Shown: piece after piece, positions 56,697 to 64,000 of the stretch | Numbering within the stretch: the first letter of the stretch is position 1 | How the letters are laid out: each line of letters starts with the position of its first letter | From: an uncultured Lachnospiraceae bacterium | GTDB taxonomy: Bacteria; Bacillota; Clostridia; Lachnospirales; Lachnospiraceae | NCBI GenBank assembly: GCA_934351925.1 | Contig: CAKRJT010000012.1 | Coordinates: 1 to 64,000 of the forward strand | DNA length: 64,000 nt | Direction of reading: 5' to 3' | Program-made: the position numbers and the translations under genes | The notes under the pieces: model-generated | What the model was told of the DNA's origin: nothing | The model's database searches: none | Seen by the model: the letters and a program-made list of their open reading frames with translations, nothing else

Positions 56697-56844
56697 CGAC
56701 AAGTGGTGACTGTACACATACCCGCGCGTATCCTCTGCTCACTTACACACAAATGTGCATACTTTTCGTGCAGTAAAATCCTTCGCGTTCTCTGCCCTGA
56801 AGAACTCTCTTCGGCAGATTCTTAACTTGTACAGTGACTTGTCG
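56697..56844 (-). promoter_or_regulatory. Structured leader of the S10 operon
   Basis: cgacaagt-ggtg-actgtaca at 56697-56716 pairs with tgtacagt-gacttgtcg at 56828-56844 across a small bulge, forming a long-range stem that encloses about 110 nt. Inside is a strong hairpin at 56791-56818 (tctgcc...gaag/cttc...ggcaga). The leader is about 270 nt from the promoter. It suggests feedback control of the operon, as known for S10 leaders in other bacteria. Confidence 0.55.
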
Positions 56845-56936
56845 CCAGTTTCCTAACTTGACATTCGCTCCACGGAACACCTGCAATCAATGCAGCAACC
56901 TCACGCTTCTACGCTATCAATGTCACAGCAAGTGAT

Positions 56937-56965
56937 ATATTACTATATCTCTTAGGAAAATGCAA
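56937..56965 (-). promoter_or_regulatory. Candidate promoter of the S10 operon
   Basis: On the minus strand TTGCAT (56960-56965) and TAATAT (56937-56942) are 17 bp apart, about 280 bp upstream of rpsJ. Confidence 0.6.
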
Positions 56966-57342
56966 GTACTTTTTCAAAAAAAACCAAATTATTTTCATAT
57001 TCTTGTCATATGGCATGTATTTCTTACAACAGAGCCATGTGTATCATACCACAGATTAAGAGAAAAAGCAACAATATTACATATTTTTTATCAGTATCTT
57101 CCTATTATATATACCACAATATTCCATACCCTGATTTCACACTCACGAATACTGCAGCACACAGCAGCTTCCGCCGCGGAGCAATGAATAGCTTGCCACT
57201 AAATCAATCATAGTATATAATAATGTAATAAGTATTTCCACCGGAACCGCTGAAGATACATTATTACATAAATATATGTTTTACGTTCATACCGGTGCCG
57301 AGACTTTAAAACATAACACTCACTATGGAAAGGATTTATAAT
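56966..57342. other. Divergent intergenic region with a leader hairpin
   Basis: No gene is supported. Most is AT-rich. At 57223-57269 atgtaataa-gtat pairs with atac-a-ttattacat around a GC-richer loop (ccaccggaaccgctg), giving a stem of about 13 bp in the leader of the methyltransferase gene. A short cgccgcgg block lies at about 57171. Confidence 0.45.
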
Positions 57343-58224
57343 ATGTGGATTGCAGATAGATGGAAGGATTACGAGGTTATGGACACCTCCTCCGGAGAAA
57401 AACTCGAGCGTTGGGGAGATTACACGCTCGTCCGCCCGGACCCACAGGTAATATGGAACACGCCTAAGAAAGCAAGAGGCTGGAAGAACATGAACGGACA
57501 CTACCACAGAAGCAGCAAAGGCGGCGGCGAGTGGGAGTTCTTCGACCTGCCTGAACAGTGGTCGATAGACTACGAGGGCGTAGGTGGAAAGCTCACCTTC
57601 AACCTCAAGCCGTTCTCGTTTAAGCACACCGGGCTCTTCCCCGAGCAGGCTTCTAACTGGGACTGGTTCGGAAAGAAGATAAAGGATGCCGTCGCATCAG
57701 GAAGAGAAATCAAGGTTTTAAACCTCTTCGCATACACGGGTGGTGCAACTCTCGCTGCTGCCTCCGCGGGAGCCAAGGTGACGCATGTTGACGCCGCAAA
57801 GGGAATGGTGAGCTGGGCTAAGGAGAATGCCGTATCCTCAGGACTCGGGGATGCACCTATCCGCTGGCTTGTCGACGACTGCGGCAAGTTCGTTGAACGC
57901 GAGATACGACGTGGCAACAAGTACGATGGAATTATAATGGATCCTCCTTCCTACGGCAGAGGTCCTAAGGGCGAGATATGGAAGATTGAAGACTCGATAT
58001 ATCCATTCATACAGCAGACGGAACAGCTTCTAAGCGATGACCCTCTGTTCTTCCTCATCAACTCCTACACGACAGGACTGGCACCTTCCGTCCTCACCTA
58101 CATGATATCAACTGCCATCATTCCAAATCACGGCGGAAGCGTGGAGTCGGGAGAGCTCGGGCTTCCCGTATCAGGAAACGGGCTTGTGCTTCCTTGCGGA
58201 GCGAGCGGACGTTGGAGCAGATAG
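57343..58224 (+). CDS. Class I SAM-dependent methyltransferase (RlmI/RlmK-like)
   Basis: The 293-aa protein has the SAM-binding motif VLNLFAYTGGATLAAASAGAKVTHVD and the catalytic-loop motif DPPSYGRGP, the pattern of C5-cytosine or N2-guanine 23S rRNA methyltransferases (PF10672). It lacks the N-terminal PUA domain of E. coli RlmI, having instead a short beta-rich start (WGDYTLVRPDPQVIW). The start at 57343 follows GGAAAGG. The target base cannot be read from the sequence. It is followed directly by the 301-bp foldback element. Confidence 0.87.
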   Translation: MWIADRWKDYEVMDTSSGEKLERWGDYTLVRPDPQVIWNTPKKARGWKNMNGHYHRSSKGGGEWEFFDLPEQWSIDYEGVGGKLTFNLKPFSFKHTGLFPEQASNWDWFGKKIKDAVASGREIKVLNLFAYTGGATLAAASAGAKVTHVDAAKGMVSWAKENAVSSGLGDAPIRWLVDDCGKFVEREIRRGNKYDGIIMDPPSYGRGPKGEIWKIEDSIYPFIQQTEQLLSDDPLFFLINSYTTGLAPSVLTYMISTAIIPNHGGSVESGELGLPVSGNGLVLPCGASGRWSR

Positions 58225-58257
58225 CAGAAAATTTCCAACGAATTTTTATATTGTGGT

Positions 58258-58558
58258 GATGTTGAGGTCAAATAGGAGTATTTACGTTTTGAATGTATAA
58301 CGTGTTATGGTTTATGCATATCAGCTCCACTGCTCGAAGCTAGGTGTTCTAAGGACTCTGATTTATGTTCTATAACTGCCCGCCACCGTTGCAAAATCAG
58401 CCATCCATGGCTGTTTGCAACTCAGTCAGCATCCATGCTGACTGTGGCTGGGTTATGAGCAGAGTCCTAAGAACAACTACGCTTCTCGCAAAAGTCGTGA
58501 TATGCATAAACACAACATGTTATACATGGCAAAGTTTTTGCTATTTGACCTCAACATC
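58258..58558. mobile_element. 301-bp foldback (MITE-like) element
   Basis: The ends 58258-58274 (gatgttgaggtcaaata) and 58542-58558 are perfect 17-bp inverted repeats. Pairing continues inward almost to the centre with mismatches (tgtataacgtgtta/taacatgttataca; tttatgcatatca/tgatatgcataaa; aggactct/agagtcct). The tip carries two separate hairpins: gttgcaaa...ttgcaac (58388-58421) and cagtcagcat-cc-atgctgactg (58423-58444). TGGT flanks both sides (58254-58257, 58559-58562), a possible 4-bp target duplication. There is no coding content. It may be a non-autonomous transposon or a structured RNA gene. Confidence 0.75.
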
Positions 58559-58655
58559 TGGTAAGTATGGTATAAAAACATGGGGATTTAATTTATATGT
58601 GTGTTATGTGTTGTATACAAGGAAATGTACATGGCGCCACCTTAATGCCATTATG
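58559..58655. other. Non-coding gap right of the foldback element
   Basis: About 100 bp of AT-rich sequence with no gene, between the foldback element and the copZ terminator. Confidence 0.4.
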
Positions 58656-58708
58656 AAAAAGACCCGCGGCAGGTATCTTCGCTGATTTTACCTGTCGCGG
58701 GTTATTTT
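58656..58708 (-). terminator. Terminator of the copper operon
   Basis: acccgcggcaggt (58662-58674) pairs with acctgtcgcgggt (58690-58702), one mismatch in 13, followed on the minus strand by CTTTTTC. T-rich sequence also follows on the plus strand, so it may work both ways. Confidence 0.88.
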
Positions 58709-58777
58709 TACCTATAAGAGGGTCGGCTGTCTTTTATGACAAAACTAACCAGCTCTTATATCATTGTTTATGTTTGA

Positions 58778-59026
58778 TTAGAAACCGAACAGCCCTTTCT
58801 TAACGTAAGGCTCTCTGCTTATTCCTGTAACAGTGTAGCCCGTGGCGTCGATAGTGGACTTAATCTGCTCGTCGGTGAGTCCTTCCTCGGCGATTATTAC
58901 CGTTTCCTTCTTAGAGTGTGAGGACGATACCTTCTTGACCTTGAGTGCATTTCTTACCGCATCGTTCACATGTGCCTCGCAGTGACCGCACATCATTCCA
59001 TCAACACCAACTGTAATCTTTTCCAT
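58778..59026 (-). CDS. copZ: Heavy-metal-associated copper chaperone (CopZ-like)
   Basis: The 82-aa HMA-domain protein has the metal-binding motif MMCGHC at residues 11-16. Such proteins carry Cu(I) to the CopA ATPase. A short C-terminal extension (REPYVKKGLFGF) follows the domain. It is the last gene of csoR-copA-copZ, separated from copA by a repeat dimer. GGAAAATAA before the ATG is a weak site. Confidence 0.88.
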   Translation of the reverse strand: MEKITVGVDGMMCGHCEAHVNDAVRNALKVKKVSSSHSKKETVIIAEEGLTDEQIKSTIDATGYTVTGISREPYVKKGLFGF

Positions 59027-59082
59027 ATTTATTTTCCTCTTTCTTTTTTATTTTTCATAGCTCAAAAGCTGTGATTTTCATT

Positions 59083-59157
59083 CTTATACCCCTGCATACT
59101 GCAAGCATAGCTTGCAGTACTGCCACCAATAAGTTGTTTGAAAGTTTTACTTTCAAA
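59083..59157 (-). repeat. 75-bp double-hairpin repeat, copy D (second unit of a dimer)
   Basis: Stem 1 is gtttgaaagt-aaa-actttcaaac and stem 2 is tactgcaagc-tat-gcttgcagta on the minus strand. It directly follows copy E in the same orientation, with no extra base. The 25-codon frame is open and continuous with copy E, but has no start or ribosome site. Confidence 0.94.
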
Positions 59158-59232
59158 CTTATACCCCTGCATACTGCAAGCATAGCTTGCAGTACTGCCA
59201 CCAATAAGTAGTTTGAAATTTTCACTTTCAGA
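59158..59232 (-). repeat. 75-bp double-hairpin repeat, copy E (first unit of a dimer)
   Basis: It begins 14 bp after the copA stop at 59247. Stem 1 has one outer mismatch (tctgaaa/tttcaaa), and stem 2 is perfect. The spacing to copy D is exactly 75 bp. The reading frame of the repeat is offset from copA and cut off by the copA stop. Confidence 0.94.
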
Positions 59233-59246
59233 CTTAACCTTTTATA

Positions 59247-61553
59247 CTAACGATTTTTAAACAGGTTCAGGCGCAGCGCGTTTGTCACCACGCAGAAACT
59301 CGACAGACTCATCGCCGCAGCTCCGAACATCGGATTGAGCGTCCAGCCAAAGAGCGGTATCCACACTCCTGCAGCGAGCGGTATGCCTATGATATTGTAG
59401 ATAAACGCCCAGAACAGGTTCTCGTGGATATTACGCAGCGTTGCACGGCTTAAGCGGATTGCCGTCACAGCATCGCTAAGCCTGCTCTTCATGAGCACCA
59501 CGTCCGCCGCATCGATTGCGATATCCGTTCCCGCACCTATGGCAAGACCGATATCTGCCGAGGTGAGCGCCGGAGCGTCGTTTATTCCGTCACCGACCAT
59601 TATTACCCTGCCGCGGGACTTTAGCTTCTCCACCACTGCCGCCTTGCCGTCAGGGAGTACGCCTGCAACGACCTCATCAACACCGGCCTGTGTGCCGATA
59701 GCCTGCGCCGTCTTTTCATTGTCTCCCGTGAGCATGACGACATGGATACCCATCTTCTTTAGCTGTCCTATCGCCTCCGGGCTGTCCGGCTTGATGACAT
59801 CGGCAACAGCCACCATTCCAAGCAGCCTGTCATCTTCAGCAAAGAAGAGTACCGTCTTGCCCTTAGCCGAAAAATCGTCTGCCATCTCAACCATCTGCAC
59901 AAGAGCAGCCTGTGTCTGCCTGTCAGCGTTCTTTTTGAGCTCTCCTTCAATAAAAACTGCATTTCCGCCGCACAACCTGTGACCGTCAAGGGTTCCCGCA
60001 AGACCATTTCCCGGAACCGCGCTGAAATCCTCGACCGCGCCGAGCTTCTTCGCCTTCGCGAGCAGTCCCTCCTCGCTCTCAACACTGGCAAGCACAGCCT
60101 TCGCAAGCGGGTGCTCGCTTCTGCTCTCCAACGCATACGCCTTAGCAAGCAGCTCCTCACGGCTCACTCCGTCCGCCGGATACACGTCCGTTATCACAGG
60201 TGTTCCGTTGGTTATGGTTCCCGTCTTGTCAAGAACGACAACCTTCGCCTTGCCCGTCTCCTCAAGCGAAGCCGCCGTCTTGAACATTATTCCATGCTTT
60301 GCACCAACGCCGTTTCCAACCATGATGGCAACAGGTGTCGCAAGTCCAAGGGCACACGGGCAGCTAATGACAAGAACAGAAATCGCTCTTCCAAGCGCAT
60401 AGCCGAATGCATGACCCGTCAAAATCCATGCGAGGAAGGTCACGGCAGCAATCCCTATTACCACAGGAACGAACACACCCGAGACCTTATCCGCAACCTT
60501 CGCAATAGGCGCCTTTGTCGCCGCAGCATCGCTTACCATCTTGATTATCTGCGACAATGTCGTGTCCTCACCGACTCTTGTCGCCTCACAGACAATATAG
60601 CCGAGCTGATTTACCGTGGCGGCAGATACCTTATCCCCCTCCGCCTTATCAACCGGAAGGCTCTCGCCCGTCAGGGCAGCCTCATTGACTGCTGTAGTTC
60701 CCTCTATTATAATACCGTCCACCGGAATACTCTCTCCGGGATGTACTACAAAATAGTCCCCCTTGTGAACCTGCTCTATCGGAATACTTACCTCCTGACC
60801 GTCTCTCTTTACAACGGCAGTCTTAGGAGCCAGCTTCATAAGTCCCTTGAGCGCGTCCGTAGTTCTTCCCTTCGAAACAGCTTCCAAAAGCTTACCCACC
60901 GTGATAAGTGTGAGTATCATCGCAGCCGATTCAAAATAGAACTCATGCATGTAGTTCATCACAGCCATGTCATCGCCCCTGAGCTGGACGCCCGTCATCG
61001 CGTAGAGCGCATATACACTGTATCCATACGACGCAGCAGCACCGAGAGCCACAAGTGTATCCATGTTCGGGGCTCCATGTGCAAAGCTCTTAAAGCCGCT
61101 TATAAAAAATTTCTGGTTGATGACCATAATCATCGTAGTCAAAAGGAGCTGTGTAAGCCCCATTGCAATGTGATTTCCCGCCATAAATGATGGCAGCTTC
61201 CAGTTCCACATCATATGTCCCATGGAAATATACATGAGCGGAAGCAACAGGATAAGCGAGGCAGCCAGCCTCTTAACCATAGCAGGTGTCTCCCTGTCCT
61301 TTAGTAAATCCTCGTCCTCCGAAACAGCACCGCTCTGCGCCTTATCAGTCTTATCCTTCTTTAACGAGGCCCCATAGCCGGACGCTTTGACAGCCTTTAT
61401 AATCTCCGCGCTTGAAGCCGTACCCTCAACACCCATCGAGTTGGTGATAAGGCTTACGGAGCACGATGTCACTCCCGGCACCTTGCTCACAGCCTTCTCG
61501 ACTCTTGCCTGACAGGCAGCACAACTCATACCTGTCACCTTATACTGATCCAA
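59247..61553 (-). CDS. copA: Copper-exporting P-type ATPase
   Basis: This P1B ATPase pumps Cu(I) out of the cell. The 768-aa protein has one N-terminal HMA domain (GMSCAACQ), eight helices, the ion-path motif SCPCALGLATP, the phosphorylation motif DKTGT, the HP motif in SEHPLAKAV, and MVGDGINDAPAL. The start codon is TTG at 61553, 9 nt after AAGGAG; no ATG is suitable. It lies 18 bp downstream of csoR. Confidence 0.96.
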   Translation of the reverse strand: MDQYKVTGMSCAACQARVEKAVSKVPGVTSCSVSLITNSMGVEGTASSAEIIKAVKASGYGASLKKDKTDKAQSGAVSEDEDLLKDRETPAMVKRLAASLILLLPLMYISMGHMMWNWKLPSFMAGNHIAMGLTQLLLTTMIMVINQKFFISGFKSFAHGAPNMDTLVALGAAASYGYSVYALYAMTGVQLRGDDMAVMNYMHEFYFESAAMILTLITVGKLLEAVSKGRTTDALKGLMKLAPKTAVVKRDGQEVSIPIEQVHKGDYFVVHPGESIPVDGIIIEGTTAVNEAALTGESLPVDKAEGDKVSAATVNQLGYIVCEATRVGEDTTLSQIIKMVSDAAATKAPIAKVADKVSGVFVPVVIGIAAVTFLAWILTGHAFGYALGRAISVLVISCPCALGLATPVAIMVGNGVGAKHGIMFKTAASLEETGKAKVVVLDKTGTITNGTPVITDVYPADGVSREELLAKAYALESRSEHPLAKAVLASVESEEGLLAKAKKLGAVEDFSAVPGNGLAGTLDGHRLCGGNAVFIEGELKKNADRQTQAALVQMVEMADDFSAKGKTVLFFAEDDRLLGMVAVADVIKPDSPEAIGQLKKMGIHVVMLTGDNEKTAQAIGTQAGVDEVVAGVLPDGKAAVVEKLKSRGRVIMVGDGINDAPALTSADIGLAIGAGTDIAIDAADVVLMKSRLSDAVTAIRLSRATLRNIHENLFWAFIYNIIGIPLAAGVWIPLFGWTLNPMFGAAAMSLSSFCVVTNALRLNLFKNR

Positions 61554-61571
61554 TCTTCACATCTCCTTCCA

Positions 61572-61916
61572 TTATCTCATAAGCTTCTGTATAACTCCGA
61601 CAAGCTCGTCCACCACCTCATCATTGCCTTCGCGTATGTTCTCAGCCACACAGGTTCTGATATGATTCCCAAGCAGAACCTTATTAAAGCTATTGAGTGC
61701 TGCATTGATAGCCGCAACCTGCACAAGAACATCCGTACAATAAGCGTCCTCCTCTATCATGTGTTCTACACCCCTTACCTGTCCCTCTATGCGTTTCAGG
61801 CGGTTTAGCAAATCCTTGTACTCCTTCGGCGAACGTTCCTTATGCTTCTCACAGCAGCAACACTTATTATCCGTTTTGCCTCCGCAGGCAGGACAATTCT
61901 CCTTATTATTCTCCAT
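61572..61916 (-). CDS. csoR: Copper-sensing repressor CsoR
   Basis: The DUF156 family helical repressor, 114 aa, has the Cu(I) ligands Cys (YCTDVLVQ), His and Cys (GNHIRTC) and the DNA-contact region NRLKRIEGQVRGVEHMIE. The cysteine-rich N-terminal extension (CPACGGKTDNKCCCCEKH) is unusual and may also bind metal. The second of two adjacent ATGs (61916) is better spaced from GGAGG. It heads the copper operon and is expected to repress it until Cu(I) binds. Confidence 0.94.
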   Translation of the reverse strand: MENNKENCPACGGKTDNKCCCCEKHKERSPKEYKDLLNRLKRIEGQVRGVEHMIEEDAYCTDVLVQVAAINAALNSFNKVLLGNHIRTCVAENIREGNDEVVDELVGVIQKLMR

Positions 61917-61938
61917 CATGCCCTCCTAATGCCTTTAT

Positions 61939-61990
61939 ATACCCCCATGAGGTATCTTGGCTTTATAATATACCCTCTAAGGGTATTTTG
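61939..61990 (-). promoter_or_regulatory. CsoR-type promoter with two operators
   Basis: 61939-61955 (atacccccatgaggtat) and 61970-61986 (ataccctctaagggtat) are pseudo-palindromes of the TACCC-N5-GGGTA type, starting 31 bp apart. On the minus strand TTGCAA lies at the right edge and TATTAT 17 bp downstream, so the second operator fills the promoter spacer and the first lies over the start-site region. Confidence 0.75.
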
Positions 61991-62107
61991 CAAGTGCTTT
62001 TTATTAAAAAAATTCAGTCTTCATGTACAAAATACTTTTTGACCAGTCCAGTATATTATGCTATTATATTATTTTAAGGTAAATCTTTACATCTGAGAGG
62101 CTGAACA

Positions 62108-63808
62108 ATGTACCAAGCACTTTTAGTATTTCAATATATAGCAATAATCGCATTGTTTTTTGAAGCTATATATGTTTCAAGGCAGCGCAGTTCGAGAATG
62201 CAGACTCTTTTGCTTATTGTGATGTACTCTACCATGATAAATCTTGTAGGTTATACTCTTGAAATGGAAGCAGCCACAAAAGAGCTGGCAAGCCAATCAC
62301 TAAAAGTAACCTATGTAGGCAAGCCGTTCATCATATATTCGCTGTACCTTTTTGTGATGGAGTACTGCGGTGTCAGCATACCAAAAGCACGCCGCAATAT
62401 TTTCTTTTTGATAAGCCTCACAATCACTATTTTGGTATTTACCAATAATTATCATGGACTTTTTTATTCATCAATAGACTTTACAAATGAGGGGCTTTTC
62501 CCTCATATGATTTTGCAGCATGGAATTCTTTATAACCTGTACACTGCTTTTCTATGCTATTATTTTCTTGGTATGATTATTGTATGCATAAGAAAATACA
62601 GAAGGCACGAGTCACCGATTATACAGAAACAGATTTTAATTCTGCTGGTATTAATTTTTTTCAGTATATTCTGTCTTGCGGCATATCTGCTTAACCTCAC
62701 CGCAGGGTATGATGCAACAGCCATCGCATACATTGTTGCGGTATTCTTCTTTGAACGCCTGATGCGTAAATATGGTCTTTTTGATACACTGACACTTGCA
62801 AAGGATGAAGCAATAGATCATATGAAAAATGGTCTTATTGTAATAGATATCTACGGCAATCCTGTCTATACGAACGCCGAGGCCACGAAGGTTCTTGAAT
62901 GTATCAGGAAACAGGAACACCGTGACAGACCTATAGAATATCTTGAAGTACTTGCCGCAAACAGCAGACCGCTGTTCATCAGCCAAAAACTTGCACCTGA
63001 GCTCGAGGATATCTCCGGAAATGAAAATTATGTTTATGAACTGTCACTGCGTGACATCATACATGATGATGCCAATTACGGACAGATGCTGACCATAACC
63101 GAGAACACGGATCACTATTATTACACTGCAAGGCTTAAGGAGGAGGTCTCCAAAAAGACGAAGGAAGTTATCTCCATACAGAGAGACATCATTGGAAGCT
63201 TCGCCGCCATAATCGAGGCGCGCGACGGCATAACGGGATTACACATAAAGAATACCGGAAATCTGGTAAAGGTTCTGGTCAATCTCATGAAAGAGGATGA
63301 CCGCTACTGCAATATCATCACCTCCGACTATGCACAGATGGTCGCTGATGCAGCGCATCTTCACGACATAGGAAAAATAGCAATTCCTGACTGTATTCTT
63401 CAGAAGAAGGGAAAACTGACCGACGAAGAATTCGCCATAATGAAAACCCACCCGCAAGAGGGTGCCCGGATACTCGACAGCACCCTCAAAGGACTCGAAA
63501 GTGACTCCTACTACCAGATTGCACACGATATGGCGCTATATCACCATGAGCACTACGACGGCAAGGGATACCCTGCCGGAATAAGCGGCTGCTCAATACC
63601 TCTCTCGGCAAGAATAATGGCTGTGGCAGACGTGTACGATGCGCTCCGTTCGAAACGGCACTACAAGGACGGCTTCTCAAAGGAGAAGTCCGTGCAAATT
63701 ATACGCGACACCATGGGAACCCAGTTCGACCCGACGATTGCCTCAATCTTTCTAGAGCACATCGATGAGATGGAAGCCGTCATCGACACGGGAACAAAAA
63801 TTCAATAG
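62108..63808 (+). CDS. Membrane HD-GYP c-di-GMP phosphodiesterase
   Basis: The 566-aa protein has seven N-terminal helices (about 5-220, the histidine-kinase N-terminal 7TM type), a PAS-like segment (about 235-350), and a C-terminal HD-GYP domain. The HD pair is in HLHDIGKIAIPD, HHEHYDGKGYPAG holds the GYP motif, and ARIMAVADVYDALRS follows. It should hydrolyse c-di-GMP to GMP. GAGAGG precedes the ATG. It is divergent from the copper operon and probably unrelated to it. Confidence 0.92.
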   Translation: MYQALLVFQYIAIIALFFEAIYVSRQRSSRMQTLLLIVMYSTMINLVGYTLEMEAATKELASQSLKVTYVGKPFIIYSLYLFVMEYCGVSIPKARRNIFFLISLTITILVFTNNYHGLFYSSIDFTNEGLFPHMILQHGILYNLYTAFLCYYFLGMIIVCIRKYRRHESPIIQKQILILLVLIFFSIFCLAAYLLNLTAGYDATAIAYIVAVFFFERLMRKYGLFDTLTLAKDEAIDHMKNGLIVIDIYGNPVYTNAEATKVLECIRKQEHRDRPIEYLEVLAANSRPLFISQKLAPELEDISGNENYVYELSLRDIIHDDANYGQMLTITENTDHYYYTARLKEEVSKKTKEVISIQRDIIGSFAAIIEARDGITGLHIKNTGNLVKVLVNLMKEDDRYCNIITSDYAQMVADAAHLHDIGKIAIPDCILQKKGKLTDEEFAIMKTHPQEGARILDSTLKGLESDSYYQIAHDMALYHHEHYDGKGYPAGISGCSIPLSARIMAVADVYDALRSKRHYKDGFSKEKSVQIIRDTMGTQFDPTIASIFLEHIDEMEAVIDTGTKIQ

Positions 63809-63823
63809 TACCGCTTTATTTAA

Positions 63824-63876
63824 AAAGCTGACAGACGCTCCTGATGTATGTAATATCAGGTATGTCTGTCAGCTTT
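63824..63876. terminator. Terminator hairpin after the HD-GYP gene
   Basis: aaagctgacagac pairs exactly with gtctgtcagcttt, with an inner cctgat/atcagg stem. A longer T-run lies on the minus side, so it may serve the gene entering from the right edge as well. Confidence 0.85.
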
Positions 63877-63949
63877 CAGTCTATCATTATAGTGCTAGGC
63901 TTCTATGACCTTGTAATTAAATTATGTTTAAAACACACAGCCGCTTAAT

Positions 63950-64000
63950 TTATAGTGTAATTCCGAACTCCTCCGGCAGAAATCTCGGACACACATTCTC
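63950..64000 (-). CDS. Partial gene at the right edge (C-terminus only)
   Basis: An open frame enters from the right edge and ends with TAA at 63950; the visible end reads ENVCPRFLPEEFGITL. It is convergent with the HD-GYP gene and placed before the shared terminator. It is too short to identify. Confidence 0.4.
   Translation of the reverse strand, partial: ENVCPRFLPEEFGITL

Noticed and set aside
58365..58685. 106-codon plus-strand open frame
   Set aside because: It lies across the foldback element and the copZ terminator, has no ribosome site, and its frame is a by-product of the palindrome.
59083..59232. Peptide gene formed by the repeat dimer
   Set aside because: The frame is open through both copies, but lies offset from copA, after its stop codon, with no start codon preceded by a ribosome site.

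Overview
The window is a chromosomal segment of a low-to-mid GC Gram-positive gut anaerobe, most likely a member of the Lachnospiraceae (Lachnospira/Agathobacter/Roseburia type; an inference). The evidence is the Firmicutes order of the S10-spc-alpha ribosomal operon ending in ecfA1-ecfA2-ecfT-truA, AGGAGG ribosome sites nearly everywhere, zinc-type S14, meso-diaminopimelate dehydrogenase, phosphoketolase, many c-di-GMP genes, and a DUF3791/DUF3990 module.

Layout. 1-542: 61-bp tandem repeats and non-coding DNA. 543-4050: a 2-isopropylmalate synthase fused to an AraC-type DNA-binding domain, then an sdpI-sdpR immunity/autorepressor pair with duplicated operators. 4319-9331 (+): a membrane GGDEF protein, pyruvate kinase and a PAS-GGDEF-EAL protein. 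9407-12409: two divergent MATE exporters. 12499-17388 (-): nth, pepF and two adjacent membrane GGDEF paralogues. 17721-18704 (+): ddh. 18792-23251 (-): tldE/tldD, an XRE regulator with a small acidic protein, and the DUF3791/DUF3990 module. 23507-26401 (-): rpsI/rplM, azlCD and a mismatch-type uracil/hypoxanthine-DNA glycosylase. 26424-28424: a broken secreted-protein gene and an AraC regulator. 28618-32656 (-): phosphoketolase and enolase. 32831-56659 (-): the giant ribosomal operon from rpsJ to rplQ, continuing through ecfA1A2T, a two-domain PPK2 protein, truA and a hybrid histidine kinase. 57343 to the end: an rRNA-methyltransferase-like gene, a 301-bp foldback element, a csoR-copA-copZ copper operon, and an HD-GYP phosphodiesterase.

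The most unusual signal is a 75-bp (25-codon) double-hairpin repeat found five times. Three copies lie inside genes, always sense and always in the same reading frame, so each adds a near-identical peptide (core GGSTAS-ACSMQ) to an unrelated host protein: the SdpR C-terminus, the N-terminus of one GGDEF protein, and a cytoplasmic loop of another whose adjacent paralogue lacks it. Two more form an exact head-to-tail dimer between copA and copZ. Stem changes are compensated between copies. The element behaves like a selfish palindromic repeat that tolerates, or exploits, translation.

Other points of note: the LeuA-AraC fusion, with a dyad and direct repeats at its promoter (possible product-sensing self-regulation); three-segment alternative pairing in the eno leader that can mask the Shine-Dalgarno; two CsoR-type operators in the copper promoter region; paired SdpR operator candidates; and structured non-coding regions in the ribosomal operon.
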